Part shown: in pieces, positions 53,354 through 62,085 of the stretch
Numbering within the stretch: the first letter of the stretch is position 1
Layout: each line of letters begins with the position of its first letter
Assembly (NCBI RefSeq): GCF_005937885.2
Contig: NZ_CP042176.1
Coordinates: 4,831,501-4,895,500 of the forward strand
DNA from: Bradyrhizobium sp. KBS0727
Lineage (GTDB): Bacteria; Pseudomonadota; Alphaproteobacteria; Rhizobiales; Xanthobacteraceae
Length of the DNA: 64,000 nucleotides
Reading direction: 5' to 3'
Notes under the pieces: model-generated
What the model saw: the letters and a program-made list of their open reading frames with translations, nothing else
Told to the model about the DNA's origin: nothing
Databases searched by the model: none
Program-made: the position numbers and the translations under genes

Positions 53354-54381
53354 GGCGCATCGCTTTCGGGAACGGCCACGACGGCCTTGCGGCCGGCGAA
53401 TTGCCGGATCAGGAGGTTGGGCAACCAGAGCGCCCCGCGATGGATGCGGTCGCGGCCGACCAGCACGATCACGACAAGCACAAGGCCGATCCAGAACTGC
53501 CAGTATTGCGGCGTGATGGTCGAGAAGAACTCCTGCAGCATCTTGAACACGACGGCGCCAATCAGCCCGCCATAGAGATAGCCGGTGCCGCCGATCACGA
53601 GCACCAGCATCAGGTCGGCCGACCGCTCGAACGAAAACACGTCAAGCGAAGCCAGGGCCGTGGTCTGGGTGAACAGCGCGCCAGCGATGCCGGCGTAAAA
53701 TGCCGCCACGGTATAGATCGCGATCAGGCGGCGATTGACCGGCACGCCGATCGCAGAAGCCCGCAGCGGATTGTTCCTGATTGCACGTAACGATAGGCCG
53801 AACGGCGAGTGCACGATCCGGCGCGCCAGCAGGAACATCAGGAACAGAACGATCAGCGAATAGAAGAAGCCGGTCTTGCCGAACATATCAAATGCAAAGA
53901 GGCCGAGGATCGGCGCCATCTCGATGCCCTGCAGCCCGTCGGTGCCGCCGGTGATGTTGGAGAAGCGTTCCGCCAGCGCTTCCAGCAGCAGCGCGATGCC
54001 GAGCGTAACCATCAGCCGGGTCAGGTCGACGCCGCGAATCACCAGAAAGCTGGTGAGGAAGCCGAGCACCATGGCGACGAGGCCGGCGACGACCAGCGCC
54101 AGCACCGGTTCGGTAATGATGCCATGCAGCGCCAGCAATCCCGCGCAGTAGGCGCCGACGCCGAAGAAAGCAGCGTGGCCCAATGAGACGATGCCAGCAT
54201 AACCGAGGATCAGGTCGAGCGACAGCGCGAACAGCGCCAGCCGCACGATGTCAGTCATGATCAGATAACGCGACGGAAACAGGAACGCGCAAGCCAGCGC
54301 CAGGATCCAGAATGCAAACTCGGCCGGGCGCCAGCGCGCGCCGGCGATCGCATGGGATGAGACGTCATGAACTGTGGTCAT
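53350..54381 (-). CDS. livM: Branched-chain amino acid type ABC transporter permease
   Basis: A 343-residue permease with 8-10 membrane segments and the LivM-typical LDLILGYAGIVSLGHAAFFGVGAY and ARRIVHSPFGLSLRAIRNNPLRASAIG loop (shown here in parts: SLRAIRNNPLRASAIG). It is co-transcribed with livH, seven bases upstream. Confidence 0.93.
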   Translation of the reverse strand: MTTVHDVSSHAIAGARWRPAEFAFWILALACAFLFPSRYLIMTDIVRLALFALSLDLILGYAGIVSLGHAAFFGVGAYCAGLLALHGIITEPVLALVVAGLVAMVLGFLTSFLVIRGVDLTRLMVTLGIALLLEALAERFSNITGGTDGLQGIEMAPILGLFAFDMFGKTGFFYSLIVLFLMFLLARRIVHSPFGLSLRAIRNNPLRASAIGVPVNRRLIAIYTVAAFYAGIAGALFTQTTALASLDVFSFERSADLMLVLVIGGTGYLYGGLIGAVVFKMLQEFFSTITPQYWQFWIGLVLVVIVLVGRDRIHRGALWLPNLLIRQFAGRKAVVAVPESDAP

Positions 54382-54388
54382 CGCGGGC

Positions 54389-55258
54389 TCACCGCGCAGC
54401 GGTGCGGCCGAACAGGCCGTTCGGACGCCAGATCAGGATCACGATCATCATGGTGTAGATCACGAACGGCCCCATTTTGGGGACGTAGTATTTGCCCGCG
54501 ACGTCGCCGATGCCGAGCAGCAGCGAGGCCAGAAACGGCCCGGTGATGCTGGAGGAGCCGCCGACGGTCACCACGATCAAGAAGTAGATCATGAATTTCA
54601 GCGGGAAATACGGATCGAGCCCGAGGATCTCGGCGCTGAGCGCGCCGCCGAGGCCCGCAAGGCCACAACCGAAAGCAAAGGTAAACGCAAACACCTGCGG
54701 CACGTTGATGCCGAGGCCGCTTGCCGCGCGCGGGTCGTCGACCGCCGCACGGAGCCGGCTGCCGAAGCGCGTGCGCGCCAGAATCAATTGCAGGGCCACC
54801 GTGAGCAGGCCGCAGATCACCACGATCATCAGCCGGTAGCGGCCGATGCCGACACCGAAGAAATCGAACTGGCCTTCCAGCGCCGCCGGCAGCTTGATGA
54901 AGATCCGCGACGATCCCATGATGTAATCGACCGCCGCCACCGACATGAAGACCAGCCCGACCGAGAACAGCACCTGGTCGAGATGGCTGCGGGTGTAGAG
55001 ATGGCGGTACAGCGCGCGTTCCAGCACGATCCCGATCAGCGCGCTCGCGACAAAGGCCAGCGGCAGCGCCGCAAAGAACGGCCAGCCGGACTGGTTGACG
55101 AGAACGGCGCAGACGTAGCCGCCGGTCATGGCGAAAGCGCCATGGGCCAGGTTGACGAAGTTCATCAGCCCGAGCGTCACGGCAAGCCCACAGGCGAGCA
55201 CGAACAGCAGCATGCCGTAGGCGACACCGTCGAACAGGATGGTGAACAGCGTGGTCAT
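54389..55258 (-). CDS. livH: Branched-chain amino acid type ABC transporter permease
   Basis: A 289-residue permease: LFDGVAYGMLLFVLACGLAV, GLMNFVNLAHGAFAMTGGY and the C-terminal RPNGLFGR are LivH hallmarks. It pairs with LivM to form the membrane channel. The 136 bases upstream toward livK hold a palindromic repeat, so livK and livHMGF may be expressed at different levels. Confidence 0.93.
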   Translation of the reverse strand: MTTLFTILFDGVAYGMLLFVLACGLAVTLGLMNFVNLAHGAFAMTGGYVCAVLVNQSGWPFFAALPLAFVASALIGIVLERALYRHLYTRSHLDQVLFSVGLVFMSVAAVDYIMGSSRIFIKLPAALEGQFDFFGVGIGRYRLMIVVICGLLTVALQLILARTRFGSRLRAAVDDPRAASGLGINVPQVFAFTFAFGCGLAGLGGALSAEILGLDPYFPLKFMIYFLIVVTVGGSSSITGPFLASLLLGIGDVAGKYYVPKMGPFVIYTMMIVILIWRPNGLFGRTAAR

Positions 55259-55288
55259 TCAGGGAAGCCCCAGAAAACATTTTGGGCC

Positions 55289-55388
55289 GTCATTCCGGGA
55301 TGGTCCGAAGGACCAGACCGCAGATGGGCAATTGCGCATCGGGGAATCTCGAGATCCCGGGTTCACGCTTCGCGTGCCCCGGGATGAC
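55289..55388. repeat. Palindromic intergenic repeat, family 5
   Basis: The outer arms GTCATTCCGGGA and CCCCGGGATGAC match at 10 of 11 core positions, with inner hairpins GGTCCGAAGGACC and CGGGGAATCTCGAGATCCCGGG. Its place between livK and livH fits the stabilising or attenuating 3' structure common after substrate-binding protein genes. Confidence 0.8.
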
Positions 55389-55394
55389 CTTCGG

Positions 55395-56567
55395 TCACTT
55401 CTTCGTCTTGCCGGAGTCCTTCACCGCCTCGAAGGTCGCGAATTCGACGTTGTAGAGCTCACCGTCGACCTTCTCGACCTTGCGGATATAGATGTTCTGC
55501 ACGATGTCGCGGGTTTCCGGATCGATCGAGATCGGGCCGCGCGGGCTCTCCCACTTCATGCCCTTCATCGCCTCGATCAGCGCATCGCCGTCGGTCTTGC
55601 CGCCGGTCTTCTTCAGCGCCTCGTAGATCAGGCGGATGCCGTCATAACCGCTCACCGCCATGAAGCCCGGGCGCGAACCGAACGCCTTCTTGTAGGCGGC
55701 GACGAATTCCTTGTTGGCGGCCGACGGATGGGCTGCGGAGTACAAATGCGCGGTGACGGTGCCGAGCGCCGCATCGCCCATGCCGGCGAGCAGGTCGTCG
55801 TCCATCACGTCGCCCGGCCCGATGACCTTGATCCCGGATTTGTCGAGCCCACGCTCGGCATACTGCTTCATGAAGTTGCCGCCCTGGCCTGCCGGCACGA
55901 ACACGAACACGGCGTCGGGCTTGCTGTCCTTCATGCGCTGCAGGAACGGCGCGAAGTCCGGGTTTTGCAGCGGCACCTTGACCTCTTCGACGATCTCGCC
56001 GCCGCCGGCGGTAAAGTTCTGCTTGAAGAAGTTCAGCGCGTCGTTGCCCGGCGCAAAATCCGAGGTCAGCGTCGCGACCTTCTTGATGCCGTTCTTGGCG
56101 GCCCAGTCGCCAATGATCGTCGAGGACTGCGCCAGCGTGAAACTGGTGCGCACGATATAGGGCGAGCGTTCGGTGATGATCGAGGTGCCCGCCGCCATCA
56201 CGATTTCGGGAACCTTGGCCTGCGTCGCCAGCGGCGCCGCCGCCAATGCGGCCGGTGTCACGCCGAAGCCGGCGATGAAACTGACCTTGTCGTTGACGAT
56301 CAGTTCCTGCGCGAGGCGCTTGGTGTTGTCGGGAACCGCGGCGTCGTCCTTCAGGATGACTTCGATCTTCCGGCCGGCGACGGTATCGCCGTTCTGCTGC
56401 ATGTAGAGCTTGACGGCGTTGTCGATCTGCTTGCCGGTCGACGCCTGACCGCCGGTCATCGGCAGAATCAGGCCGATCTTGACGGCATCCTCCGCTTGCG
56501 CAGGCGCGAGAGCCAGAACGCCGGCAACGGCACCTGCGGCCAGCAACATTTGACTGCGAATGGACAT
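55395..56567 (-). CDS. livK: ABC transporter substrate-binding protein, Leu/Ile/Val-binding type
   Basis: A 390-residue periplasmic receptor with signal peptide (LLAAGAVAGVLALAPAQA-E) and the type I periplasmic fold: KIGLILPMTGGQASTGKQ, the GVTPAALAAAPLATQAKVPE region, and SGYDGIRLIYEALKKTGG. The ligand may be an amino acid, amide or aromatic acid. First gene of the livKHMGF cluster; inverted repeats lie 120 and 260 bases upstream. Confidence 0.92.
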   Translation of the reverse strand: MSIRSQMLLAAGAVAGVLALAPAQAEDAVKIGLILPMTGGQASTGKQIDNAVKLYMQQNGDTVAGRKIEVILKDDAAVPDNTKRLAQELIVNDKVSFIAGFGVTPAALAAAPLATQAKVPEIVMAAGTSIITERSPYIVRTSFTLAQSSTIIGDWAAKNGIKKVATLTSDFAPGNDALNFFKQNFTAGGGEIVEEVKVPLQNPDFAPFLQRMKDSKPDAVFVFVPAGQGGNFMKQYAERGLDKSGIKVIGPGDVMDDDLLAGMGDAALGTVTAHLYSAAHPSAANKEFVAAYKKAFGSRPGFMAVSGYDGIRLIYEALKKTGGKTDGDALIEAMKGMKWESPRGPISIDPETRDIVQNIYIRKVEKVDGELYNVEFATFEAVKDSGKTKK

Positions 56568-56685
56568 GAAATTGGTCTCCCCCTGATCGGTCTTGTGCCT
56601 CGAACCGAGTCCCCGGCCCTTGCCTCACCATAGCCCAGATTTTTCGGCCGTGTAGCGCCGCGACATGACGTCCTCCGGCGACGTA

Positions 56686-56701
56686 TTGTCCAGTCAGACA
56701 A
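56686..56701. promoter_or_regulatory. Inverted repeat upstream of livK
   Basis: TTGTC (56686-56690) and GACAA (56697-56701) form a dyad about 120 bases before the livK start on the opposite strand. It is a possible repressor site, weak on its own. Confidence 0.35.
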
Positions 56702-56825
56702 AGGGCGCGCCCCTGCCGCAAGGCAGGCTATTTCGCCCCTAGCGACGCAACGAAGCTTTAGGTATCATGGTACTATCAGAGCCACCATCTGCCCAACGGG
56801 GCGCCTCCGGATAAGCGCCCAAGCA

Positions 56826-56843
56826 TTTGTACGATCGTACAAA
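56826..56843. promoter_or_regulatory. Perfect 18-base palindromic operator candidate
   Basis: TTTGTACGATCGTACAAA is fully self-complementary. The size and lack of a spacer fit a TetR- or GntR-type operator. It lies in the livK / lipoprotein divergent region, 95 bases before the lipoprotein start. Confidence 0.65.
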
Positions 56844-56937
56844 TAACATGGTCATGTCAACAGAAACGCGGGTCTGGACCAGCGCCAACGTGCGTCAGTC
56901 CATCATCCGTAAAGATCAGAGTTGTAGTTTGCCGCCG

Positions 56938-57216
56938 ATGCCGATCAGAGCCCGCCATATCGCCGCTATCGTTGCCGCTGCCCTGGCAGGCCTTGGCTTG
57001 AGCGGGTGCGGAACCATCAACGAAAAACTTGCCGCCGGCATGAGCGACTCCATCCCGGCATGGGCAGGCGGCCTGCCCGCGGATGCACCGCCGCGCCCGG
57101 GCACCGCCAAATACGACGAGTACATGAGAGAGCGCGAGCGCAAGCGCCTGATGCCGGCAGCGGAACGCGGCGAGGAAGCCAAGCCGGCGTCTTCCTCACA
57201 GGACGCCATTCGTTGA
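56938..57216 (+). CDS. Small lipoprotein
   Basis: A 92-residue protein with a lipoprotein signal: basic MPIRARH, a hydrophobic core, and the lipobox LSGC with Cys24 as the acylation site. The mature part is short, Pro/Ala-rich then strongly charged (KYDEYMRERERKRLMPA). No family function recognised. The start at 56938 gives a normal signal length; earlier in-frame starts would bury the signal peptide. Confidence 0.7.
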   Translation: MPIRARHIAAIVAAALAGLGLSGCGTINEKLAAGMSDSIPAWAGGLPADAPPRPGTAKYDEYMRERERKRLMPAAERGEEAKPASSSQDAIR

Positions 57217-57438
57217 TATTCACATCGCACTGATTCCGACGTCGCTGGGGGAACCCGGTTCCGGCAGGGAACGCAGGTCGCTGTATCCACCACAAAATCG
57301 CCGCTAGCGTCGTGCGGTCACGCATGCAATACCGCGTCGTCGCCTTTTGCGGCATTTCTTCAACATTTCAATCAATCGCACCGCGTTCGTCGTTGCGCCG
57401 CCTGTGACGGTCGCACGCTGTGCGAACAGGATTTTCCG

Positions 57439-58026
57439 ATGCGCTGGTTTCTCGGCACGATTGCCGCCCTCATCGTCGCCATTGCGATCTACCTCGGACT
57501 GGCGGCGTCCTCGCTCGCCACGCTGGCGTCGGCCGCGCGCGCCGGCGACATTGCAAAGGTGATCGAGAAGAGCGACGTCAAGGCACTCACCCGGTCGCTG
57601 ACCAACCAGATCGTTGGCGCCTACCTCGATCGGATCGGCGCGACACGCAAGGTCGGCGCGATGGAAAAGATGCTGATCAACACCTATGGCGCGACCATCG
57701 CGGACGCGATGGCGGCCAAGATGCTGACGGCCGACAATCTCACGCAGATACTCAAGAACGGCAAGGTCGACGCTTCGCAGGGACTGCCGGCCTTTTCGGG
57801 TCTGCCGGCATTGGCCGATCTGCACACCGGAAACTGGCTGGCGCTGCTCGGACGGGTCAATTTCATCCAGCCGGTGCTGCTCGGCATCCGCGTCAGCGAA
57901 AAATCCGATCCGGAAAATTACGCCGCGATCAACCTGCACTTCGAGGGGACCGAATGGAGGCTTTCCGGCATCGAATTGCCGAAGCCGATTGTTCGCACCC
58001 TCGCCGCAAGCTTGCCGGTCAAATAG
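57439..58026 (+). CDS. DUF2939 family protein
   Basis: A 195-residue protein with an N-terminal membrane segment or uncleaved signal (WFLGTIAALIVAIAIYLGLA) and a domain like DUF2939: LASAARAGDIAKVIEKSDVK then LTRSLTNQIVGAYLDRIG. The rest has repeated helical hairpins. Likely periplasmic and membrane-tethered. No function is established for the family. It converges with purU, 6 bases apart. Confidence 0.8.
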   Translation: MRWFLGTIAALIVAIAIYLGLAASSLATLASAARAGDIAKVIEKSDVKALTRSLTNQIVGAYLDRIGATRKVGAMEKMLINTYGATIADAMAAKMLTADNLTQILKNGKVDASQGLPAFSGLPALADLHTGNWLALLGRVNFIQPVLLGIRVSEKSDPENYAAINLHFEGTEWRLSGIELPKPIVRTLAASLPVK

Positions 58027-58032
58027 CCGGCA

Positions 58033-58896
58033 TCAATCCATGAACACCACGGTCTTGCGGCCGTTGAGGATGACGCGATCCTCGAGGTGATGGCGCATGG
58101 CGCGCGCCAGCACGCGGCGTTCGATGTCGCGACCCTTGCGCGAAAGGTCTTCCGGCGTGTCGCGGTGGCTGATGCGCTCGACGTCCTGGTCAATAATCGG
58201 GCCTTCGTCGAGGTCGCGTGTGACGTAATGCGCGGTGGCGCCGATCAGCTTGACGCCGCGCTCATGTGCCTGGTGATAGGGACGCGCGCCCTTGAAGCCC
58301 GGCAAAAACGAGTGATGGATGTTGATGCAGCGTCCTGACAGGCTCGCCGACATCTCGTCCGACAGGATCTGCATGTAGCGCGCCAGCACCACGAGATCGG
58401 TGTGGCTGTCCTGGACCAGTTTCAGGATCGCCTGCTCCTGCTCGCGCTTGGTCTCCCTGGTGACCGGCAAATAGTGGAACGGGATCTCGCCGAAATCGAG
58501 ACTGCCATAGACCTCGCGCGGATGGTTCGACACGATCCCGGTCGGGATCATTTCGAGCTCACCGGTACGCCATCGGTACAGAATATCGACCAGGCAGTGA
58601 TCCGATTTGGAAACCAGCAGCATCACGCGGCGGCGGTTGGCGCGGTCGCGCATCTGCCAGTCCATGCTGAAGCGATCCGCGATCGCGGTAAAGCCGGTCT
58701 GCAAGGCCTTCAATTCCACCGCAAGATCGGCAGCGGCGAACACCACCCGCATGAAGAAGTTGTTTGTCTCGACGTCGTCGAACTGCTGGGCGTCCAGGAT
58801 GTTCTGCCCGTTATGGGCGAGAAAGGTCGACACCGCGGAAACGATGCCGGGGCGATCCGGACAGGACAGGGTCAGGACGAACTGATGATCGGGCAT
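58033..58896 (-). CDS. purU: Formyltetrahydrofolate deformylase
   Basis: A 287-residue enzyme releasing formate from 10-formyl-THF, balancing one-carbon pools and supplying formate to purine synthesis. An N-terminal ACT domain (LTLSCPDRPGIVSAVSTFLA) is followed by the formyltransferase-type domain with VSNHPREVYGSL, INIHHSFLPGFKGARPYHQA (catalytic Asn/His region) and YVTRDLDEGPIIDQD (catalytic Asp). Confidence 0.95.
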   Translation of the reverse strand: MPDHQFVLTLSCPDRPGIVSAVSTFLAHNGQNILDAQQFDDVETNNFFMRVVFAAADLAVELKALQTGFTAIADRFSMDWQMRDRANRRRVMLLVSKSDHCLVDILYRWRTGELEMIPTGIVSNHPREVYGSLDFGEIPFHYLPVTRETKREQEQAILKLVQDSHTDLVVLARYMQILSDEMSASLSGRCINIHHSFLPGFKGARPYHQAHERGVKLIGATAHYVTRDLDEGPIIDQDVERISHRDTPEDLSRKGRDIERRVLARAMRHHLEDRVILNGRKTVVFMD

Positions 58897-59034
58897 GGCG
58901 GGCTTGATTACAATTCAGGCAGAGGGGAAGCGGCGAATTTGCGCCCTGCTCTATCACCGCCGGTGCGCTTGCGCCAATCCCGAAACCGGAGTCAGGATGA
59001 ACAAATCGCGGACTATTTGCGTTGGAGTACGATC

Positions 59035-59880
59035 ATGGCTGAAAGACTGAACGGTTACCGCATCCTGATCCTGGAAACGCGCGAAGAGGCGCAGTTTTCC
59101 CGCCTGCTCACCGAGCAGGGCGCCGACGTGCTGCAATGCCCGATGTTCACCATTCACGACGCGCCCGATCCGGCGCCGATCGAGGCCTGGATCCGGCGGT
59201 TCATCGCAAAACCTTGCGACGACGTGGTGCTGATGACCGGCGAAGGGTTGCGCCGCCTGATGAAGGTGGTCCGGCGCATCGGCGTCGAGCCGGCCTTCGT
59301 TACGGCGCTTGGAAGCGCACGCAAGTTCGCCCGCGGCCCGAAGCCCGGCAAGGCGTTGCGCGAAATCGGACTGGAGCCGCAGATGACGACGGAAAAGCCG
59401 ACCTCCGAAGGCATCGCCGAGATGCTGTCGCGCCTCGACCTGCGCGGCCGCCGCATCGGCCTGCAGCTCTATCCGGACAAGGATCACGGCGTCCTGATCG
59501 GGGCCATCAAGGCGCAAGGCGTGTCGGAAGTCGATACCGTGTTGCCTTACGCCTATGACGCGCAGGCCGCCGACGCCAATATCGTTACCGCCATCGACGA
59601 AATGGCCGAGGGGCGGATCGACGCGATCGCGCTGACCAATCTGGGCCAGGTCCGCCGCCTGGTCGAAGTCGCTCGCGCCCGCGGCTGCGAGGACCGGTTA
59701 CGGAAAGGACTAGGGCAAACGCCGATCGCCTCCGTCGGGCCCGCGGTGTCCGACGAACTCAAGGCCCAGGGCTTGCGCACGGACATCTATCCGGCTGATG
59801 ACGCCTTCTTCATGCGGCCGCTGATCTCGGCGATGGCGACGGCACTGGCGAAAAATCCGCCGCGAGTTGCGGCGCGCTAG
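59035..59880 (+). CDS. Uroporphyrinogen-III synthase family (HemD-like) protein
   Basis: A 281-residue two-lobed HemD-fold protein: ILILETREEAQFSRLLTEQG, a central VLMTGEGLRRLM segment, TSEGIAEMLSRLDLRGRRIG, and C-terminal ASVGPAVSDELKAQGL. HemD closes hydroxymethylbilane to uroporphyrinogen III. The sequence is an outlying member and hemC is not next to it, so it may be a second, non-haem-operon copy. The start at 59035 has GGAG eight bases before it. Confidence 0.82.
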   Translation: MAERLNGYRILILETREEAQFSRLLTEQGADVLQCPMFTIHDAPDPAPIEAWIRRFIAKPCDDVVLMTGEGLRRLMKVVRRIGVEPAFVTALGSARKFARGPKPGKALREIGLEPQMTTEKPTSEGIAEMLSRLDLRGRRIGLQLYPDKDHGVLIGAIKAQGVSEVDTVLPYAYDAQAADANIVTAIDEMAEGRIDAIALTNLGQVRRLVEVARARGCEDRLRKGLGQTPIASVGPAVSDELKAQGLRTDIYPADDAFFMRPLISAMATALAKNPPRVAAR

Positions 59881-59891
59881 TCTAGATGCCA

Positions 59892-59985
59892 TAGCGTTTT
59901 CGAGCGAAGCCGGTTCGCGTGAAGAAAACGCGTCAAAACAAAGAGGAGAGCCCGGTTCTGATTCAATCAGAACCGATAAGGCTCT
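59892..59985 (+). repeat. Structured intergenic repeat, family 1, copy D
   Basis: GCGTTTTC (59894-59901) pairs with GAAAACGC (59924-59931), then GTCAAAACAAAGAGGAGAGC, and a perfect terminal hairpin CGGTTCTGATT/AATCAGAACCG (59953-59975), closed by an AGAGC/GGCTCT outer pair. It lies between the convergent HemD-like and Bug receptor genes. Confidence 0.88.
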
Positions 59986-60961
59986 AATCGACCTTGGCGC
60001 CCGCAAACCTGACCACCTTGCCCCATTTGTCGGTTTCATTTTCCAGCAGCTTTCCGAAATCCACCGCCGAACCCGGCAGAAGAAATGCGCCGAGTTCGGC
60101 AAAGCGGGCCTTGGCCTTGGGATCAGCAAGGACTTCGTTGACCGCCTTGTTGAGGCGCTCGATGATTTCGGGCGGCGTGCCTTTCGGTGCAGCAATGCCA
60201 TACCAGGCGCTCGCCTCGTAGCCGGGGAGGAAATCGGCGACGACAGGCAGATCCGGCAGCACCTCGGAACGGGTCGTGCTGGTGACCGCCAGACCGCGCA
60301 GCTTGCCGGATTTGACGTGCTCGGCGCAGGTCGGAATGTTGTCGAACATCACCTGCACCTGGCCCGCGATCAGATCGGTGAGCGCCGGCGCGCCGCCCCG
60401 GTAGGGCACATGGACCATGTTGATCCCGGTCAGCATCTTGAACAACTCACCGGACATGTGGATCGTCGACCCGTTGCCGGAGGACGCCATGTTGAGCTTG
60501 CCGGGATTGGCCTTGGCGTAGGCGATCAGCTCGGGGATCGAATGGATCGGCAGTGCGGGGTTGACCACCACCACGTTGGGAAAGCGGATGATGCCCGCGA
60601 CCGGCTCGGTGTCGCGCAGGAAATCGAAATTGAGCTTGTCATAGAGCGTGGCGTTGATGGCATTGGCCGGCGCGACGAGCAGCAGCGTGTAGCCGTCCGG
60701 CGCCGCGCGCACCACCGCTTCCGTCGCGATATTGGTGCCGCCACCCGGCCGGTTCTCGATCACGAACGACTGCCCGAGCCGTTCCGACAGCCACTGCCCC
60801 ATCAGCCGCGCGGTGAGATCCGCCGAGCCGCCAGGGGTATAACCGATCACCAAACGAACCGGCCGCGCCGGATAGGTTTGTGCGCCGGCGACCCCAGAGG
60901 TGACAGGAAGCGCGGCAGCCCCGGCGGCCAGTTGCAAGAATTGACGACGCTGAAGTTTCAT
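59984..60961 (-). CDS. Bug-family (TctC) substrate-binding protein
   Basis: A 325-residue periplasmic receptor of the tripartite tricarboxylate transport family. A Tat-like signal (LQRRQFLQLAAGAAALP) is followed by YPARPVRLVIGYTPGGSADL, the ENRPGGGTNIATE loop and HVPYRGGAPALTDLIAGQV, all Bug hallmarks. Ligands of the family are carboxylates and amides. No tctA or tctB membrane genes are near, so it must use a remote transporter or act as a sensor. Confidence 0.93.
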   Translation of the reverse strand: MKLQRRQFLQLAAGAAALPVTSGVAGAQTYPARPVRLVIGYTPGGSADLTARLMGQWLSERLGQSFVIENRPGGGTNIATEAVVRAAPDGYTLLLVAPANAINATLYDKLNFDFLRDTEPVAGIIRFPNVVVVNPALPIHSIPELIAYAKANPGKLNMASSGNGSTIHMSGELFKMLTGINMVHVPYRGGAPALTDLIAGQVQVMFDNIPTCAEHVKSGKLRGLAVTSTTRSEVLPDLPVVADFLPGYEASAWYGIAAPKGTPPEIIERLNKAVNEVLADPKAKARFAELGAFLLPGSAVDFGKLLENETDKWGKVVRFAGAKVD

Positions 60962-61059
60962 GACGCCTCCCTGAGCCCATCATTCACCGGCGGCCTTGCC
61001 GGCAAGGCTAGATCAACTCACCGGCCGCGCCAACAGCGCGGATGCCGCAGCGTTGCTCC

Positions 61060-61734
61060 CTATTCGCCGTAGTGGCGCAAGCGTTCGAGGTCGAGCACGG
61101 TAACGCCGCCATATTCGAGCCGAAGCAGGCCCTGCTTCTCCAGCCGCTTCAGGCACTGGTTGGCATTCTGCCGGGAGATGCCGGAGAGCGCCCCGATCTC
61201 TTCCTGCGTGATCTCGAGATGCGGCGTGAGGTCCGGATAGAGGATGGGATTGAACAGCGAGGCGATCGAGCGTGCCAGCCGCGCGGTCGCATCGAGCGTG
61301 CGGCCGTACTCCAGCAGCGCGATGAACTGGCCGAGACGCTCGTTGAGCTGCCCGACCAAGAAGCGATTGAAGCCGACGCTGTTCTCGAACAGCCACAGGA
61401 ATGTGCTGCGGTTCATCATCGCAATCCTGGTATCGCGCAGCGCCACCACGTCGTAGCGGCGGGGCTCGTTCTTCAGCACCGTACCCTCGCCGAACCAGGC
61501 GCCGGCGGTGAGACCGGCAAAGCTCGCGGCCTTGCCACCGCGGGACACGATGCCCATCCGCGCCAGCCCAGTGACCACGCCGGTCCAGTAGTCGAACTGG
61601 TCGCCGCGCATGAAGATGAATTCATTGGCGCGGTAGGACTTCTCGACGATGCCGGCGCGCGCGATCTCGGTCTCGCGCTCGCTGAGTTCGCGCGACCAGG
61701 CCGCAATGCGTTTGAGGTAATCCGGAGCAATCAT
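61060..61734 (-). CDS. Crp/Fnr family transcriptional regulator
   Basis: A 224-residue regulator: cyclic-nucleotide-binding type beta barrel (FIFMRGDQFDYWTGVVTGLA and AGAWFGEGTVLK), a dimer helix, and a C-terminal helix-turn-helix (ITQEEIGALSGISRQNANQC, then LKRLEKQGLL). No N-terminal Cys cluster, so it is not an oxygen-sensing Fnr. It is divergent from an ABC ATPase/acyl-CoA synthetase operon, which it may control. Confidence 0.92.
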   Translation of the reverse strand: MIAPDYLKRIAAWSRELSERETEIARAGIVEKSYRANEFIFMRGDQFDYWTGVVTGLARMGIVSRGGKAASFAGLTAGAWFGEGTVLKNEPRRYDVVALRDTRIAMMNRSTFLWLFENSVGFNRFLVGQLNERLGQFIALLEYGRTLDATARLARSIASLFNPILYPDLTPHLEITQEEIGALSGISRQNANQCLKRLEKQGLLRLEYGGVTVLDLERLRHYGE

Positions 61735-61772
61735 TGTTTCATCGACCGTCGCCTGTGACCTCAGCCCTTATA

Positions 61773-61783
61773 TTGCACTGCAA
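61773..61783. promoter_or_regulatory. Short inverted repeat near the Crp/Fnr gene
   Basis: TTGCACTGCAA, perfect around a central C, lies 39 bases upstream of the Crp/Fnr start. It may be an autoregulatory site. Confidence 0.4.
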
Positions 61784-61822
61784 CAACCGCCACGGCGGCC
61801 GCACGCGACGCTACGAAATTTG

Positions 61823-61837
61823 CTGACCAATTGTCAG
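61823..61837. promoter_or_regulatory. Inverted repeat CTGAC-N5-GTCAG
   Basis: Two perfect five-base arms separated by CAATT, in the shared region between the Crp/Fnr gene and the ABC ATPase operon. It is a candidate operator for either gene. Confidence 0.4.
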
Positions 61838-62085
61838 GCACAAGACATTTCAACGTATCGCTTTCCCTTATTGAGGACCACCTCGTGCCGGCTCGCTGAT
61901 CCTCCAAGGGAGTAAGCGGACGGCACCTGGAACGGCCGGGATTTGCAGGGTGCGGCGTTACCGCGCAGTGCTTTCGGGTCGGGATCATTAGTCGGATGGC
62001 CTAGCGGTAACCGGCGATGTAGGATCGCACCATCGTGTGCAAACATAGATAAAGAGCGCGCAAAGCGTCGTATCTGGAGGAATGA

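Larger units (their letters stand above)
56568..56937. other. Divergent regulatory region between livK and a lipoprotein gene
   Basis: About 370 bases with no supported gene. It holds TTGTC-N6-GACAA at 56686-56701, nearer livK, and a perfect 18-base palindrome at 56826-56843, nearer the lipoprotein gene. The frame of the lipoprotein extends upstream to 56827 but its first 37 codons look non-coding. Confidence 0.6.
61735..62085. other. Divergent regulatory region
   Basis: 351 bases between the Crp/Fnr gene and the ABC ATPase gene, with no supported gene. It contains two inverted repeats (61773-61783 and 61823-61837), listed separately, and a GGAGG site at 62076-62080 for the downstream gene. 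Confidence 0.6.
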
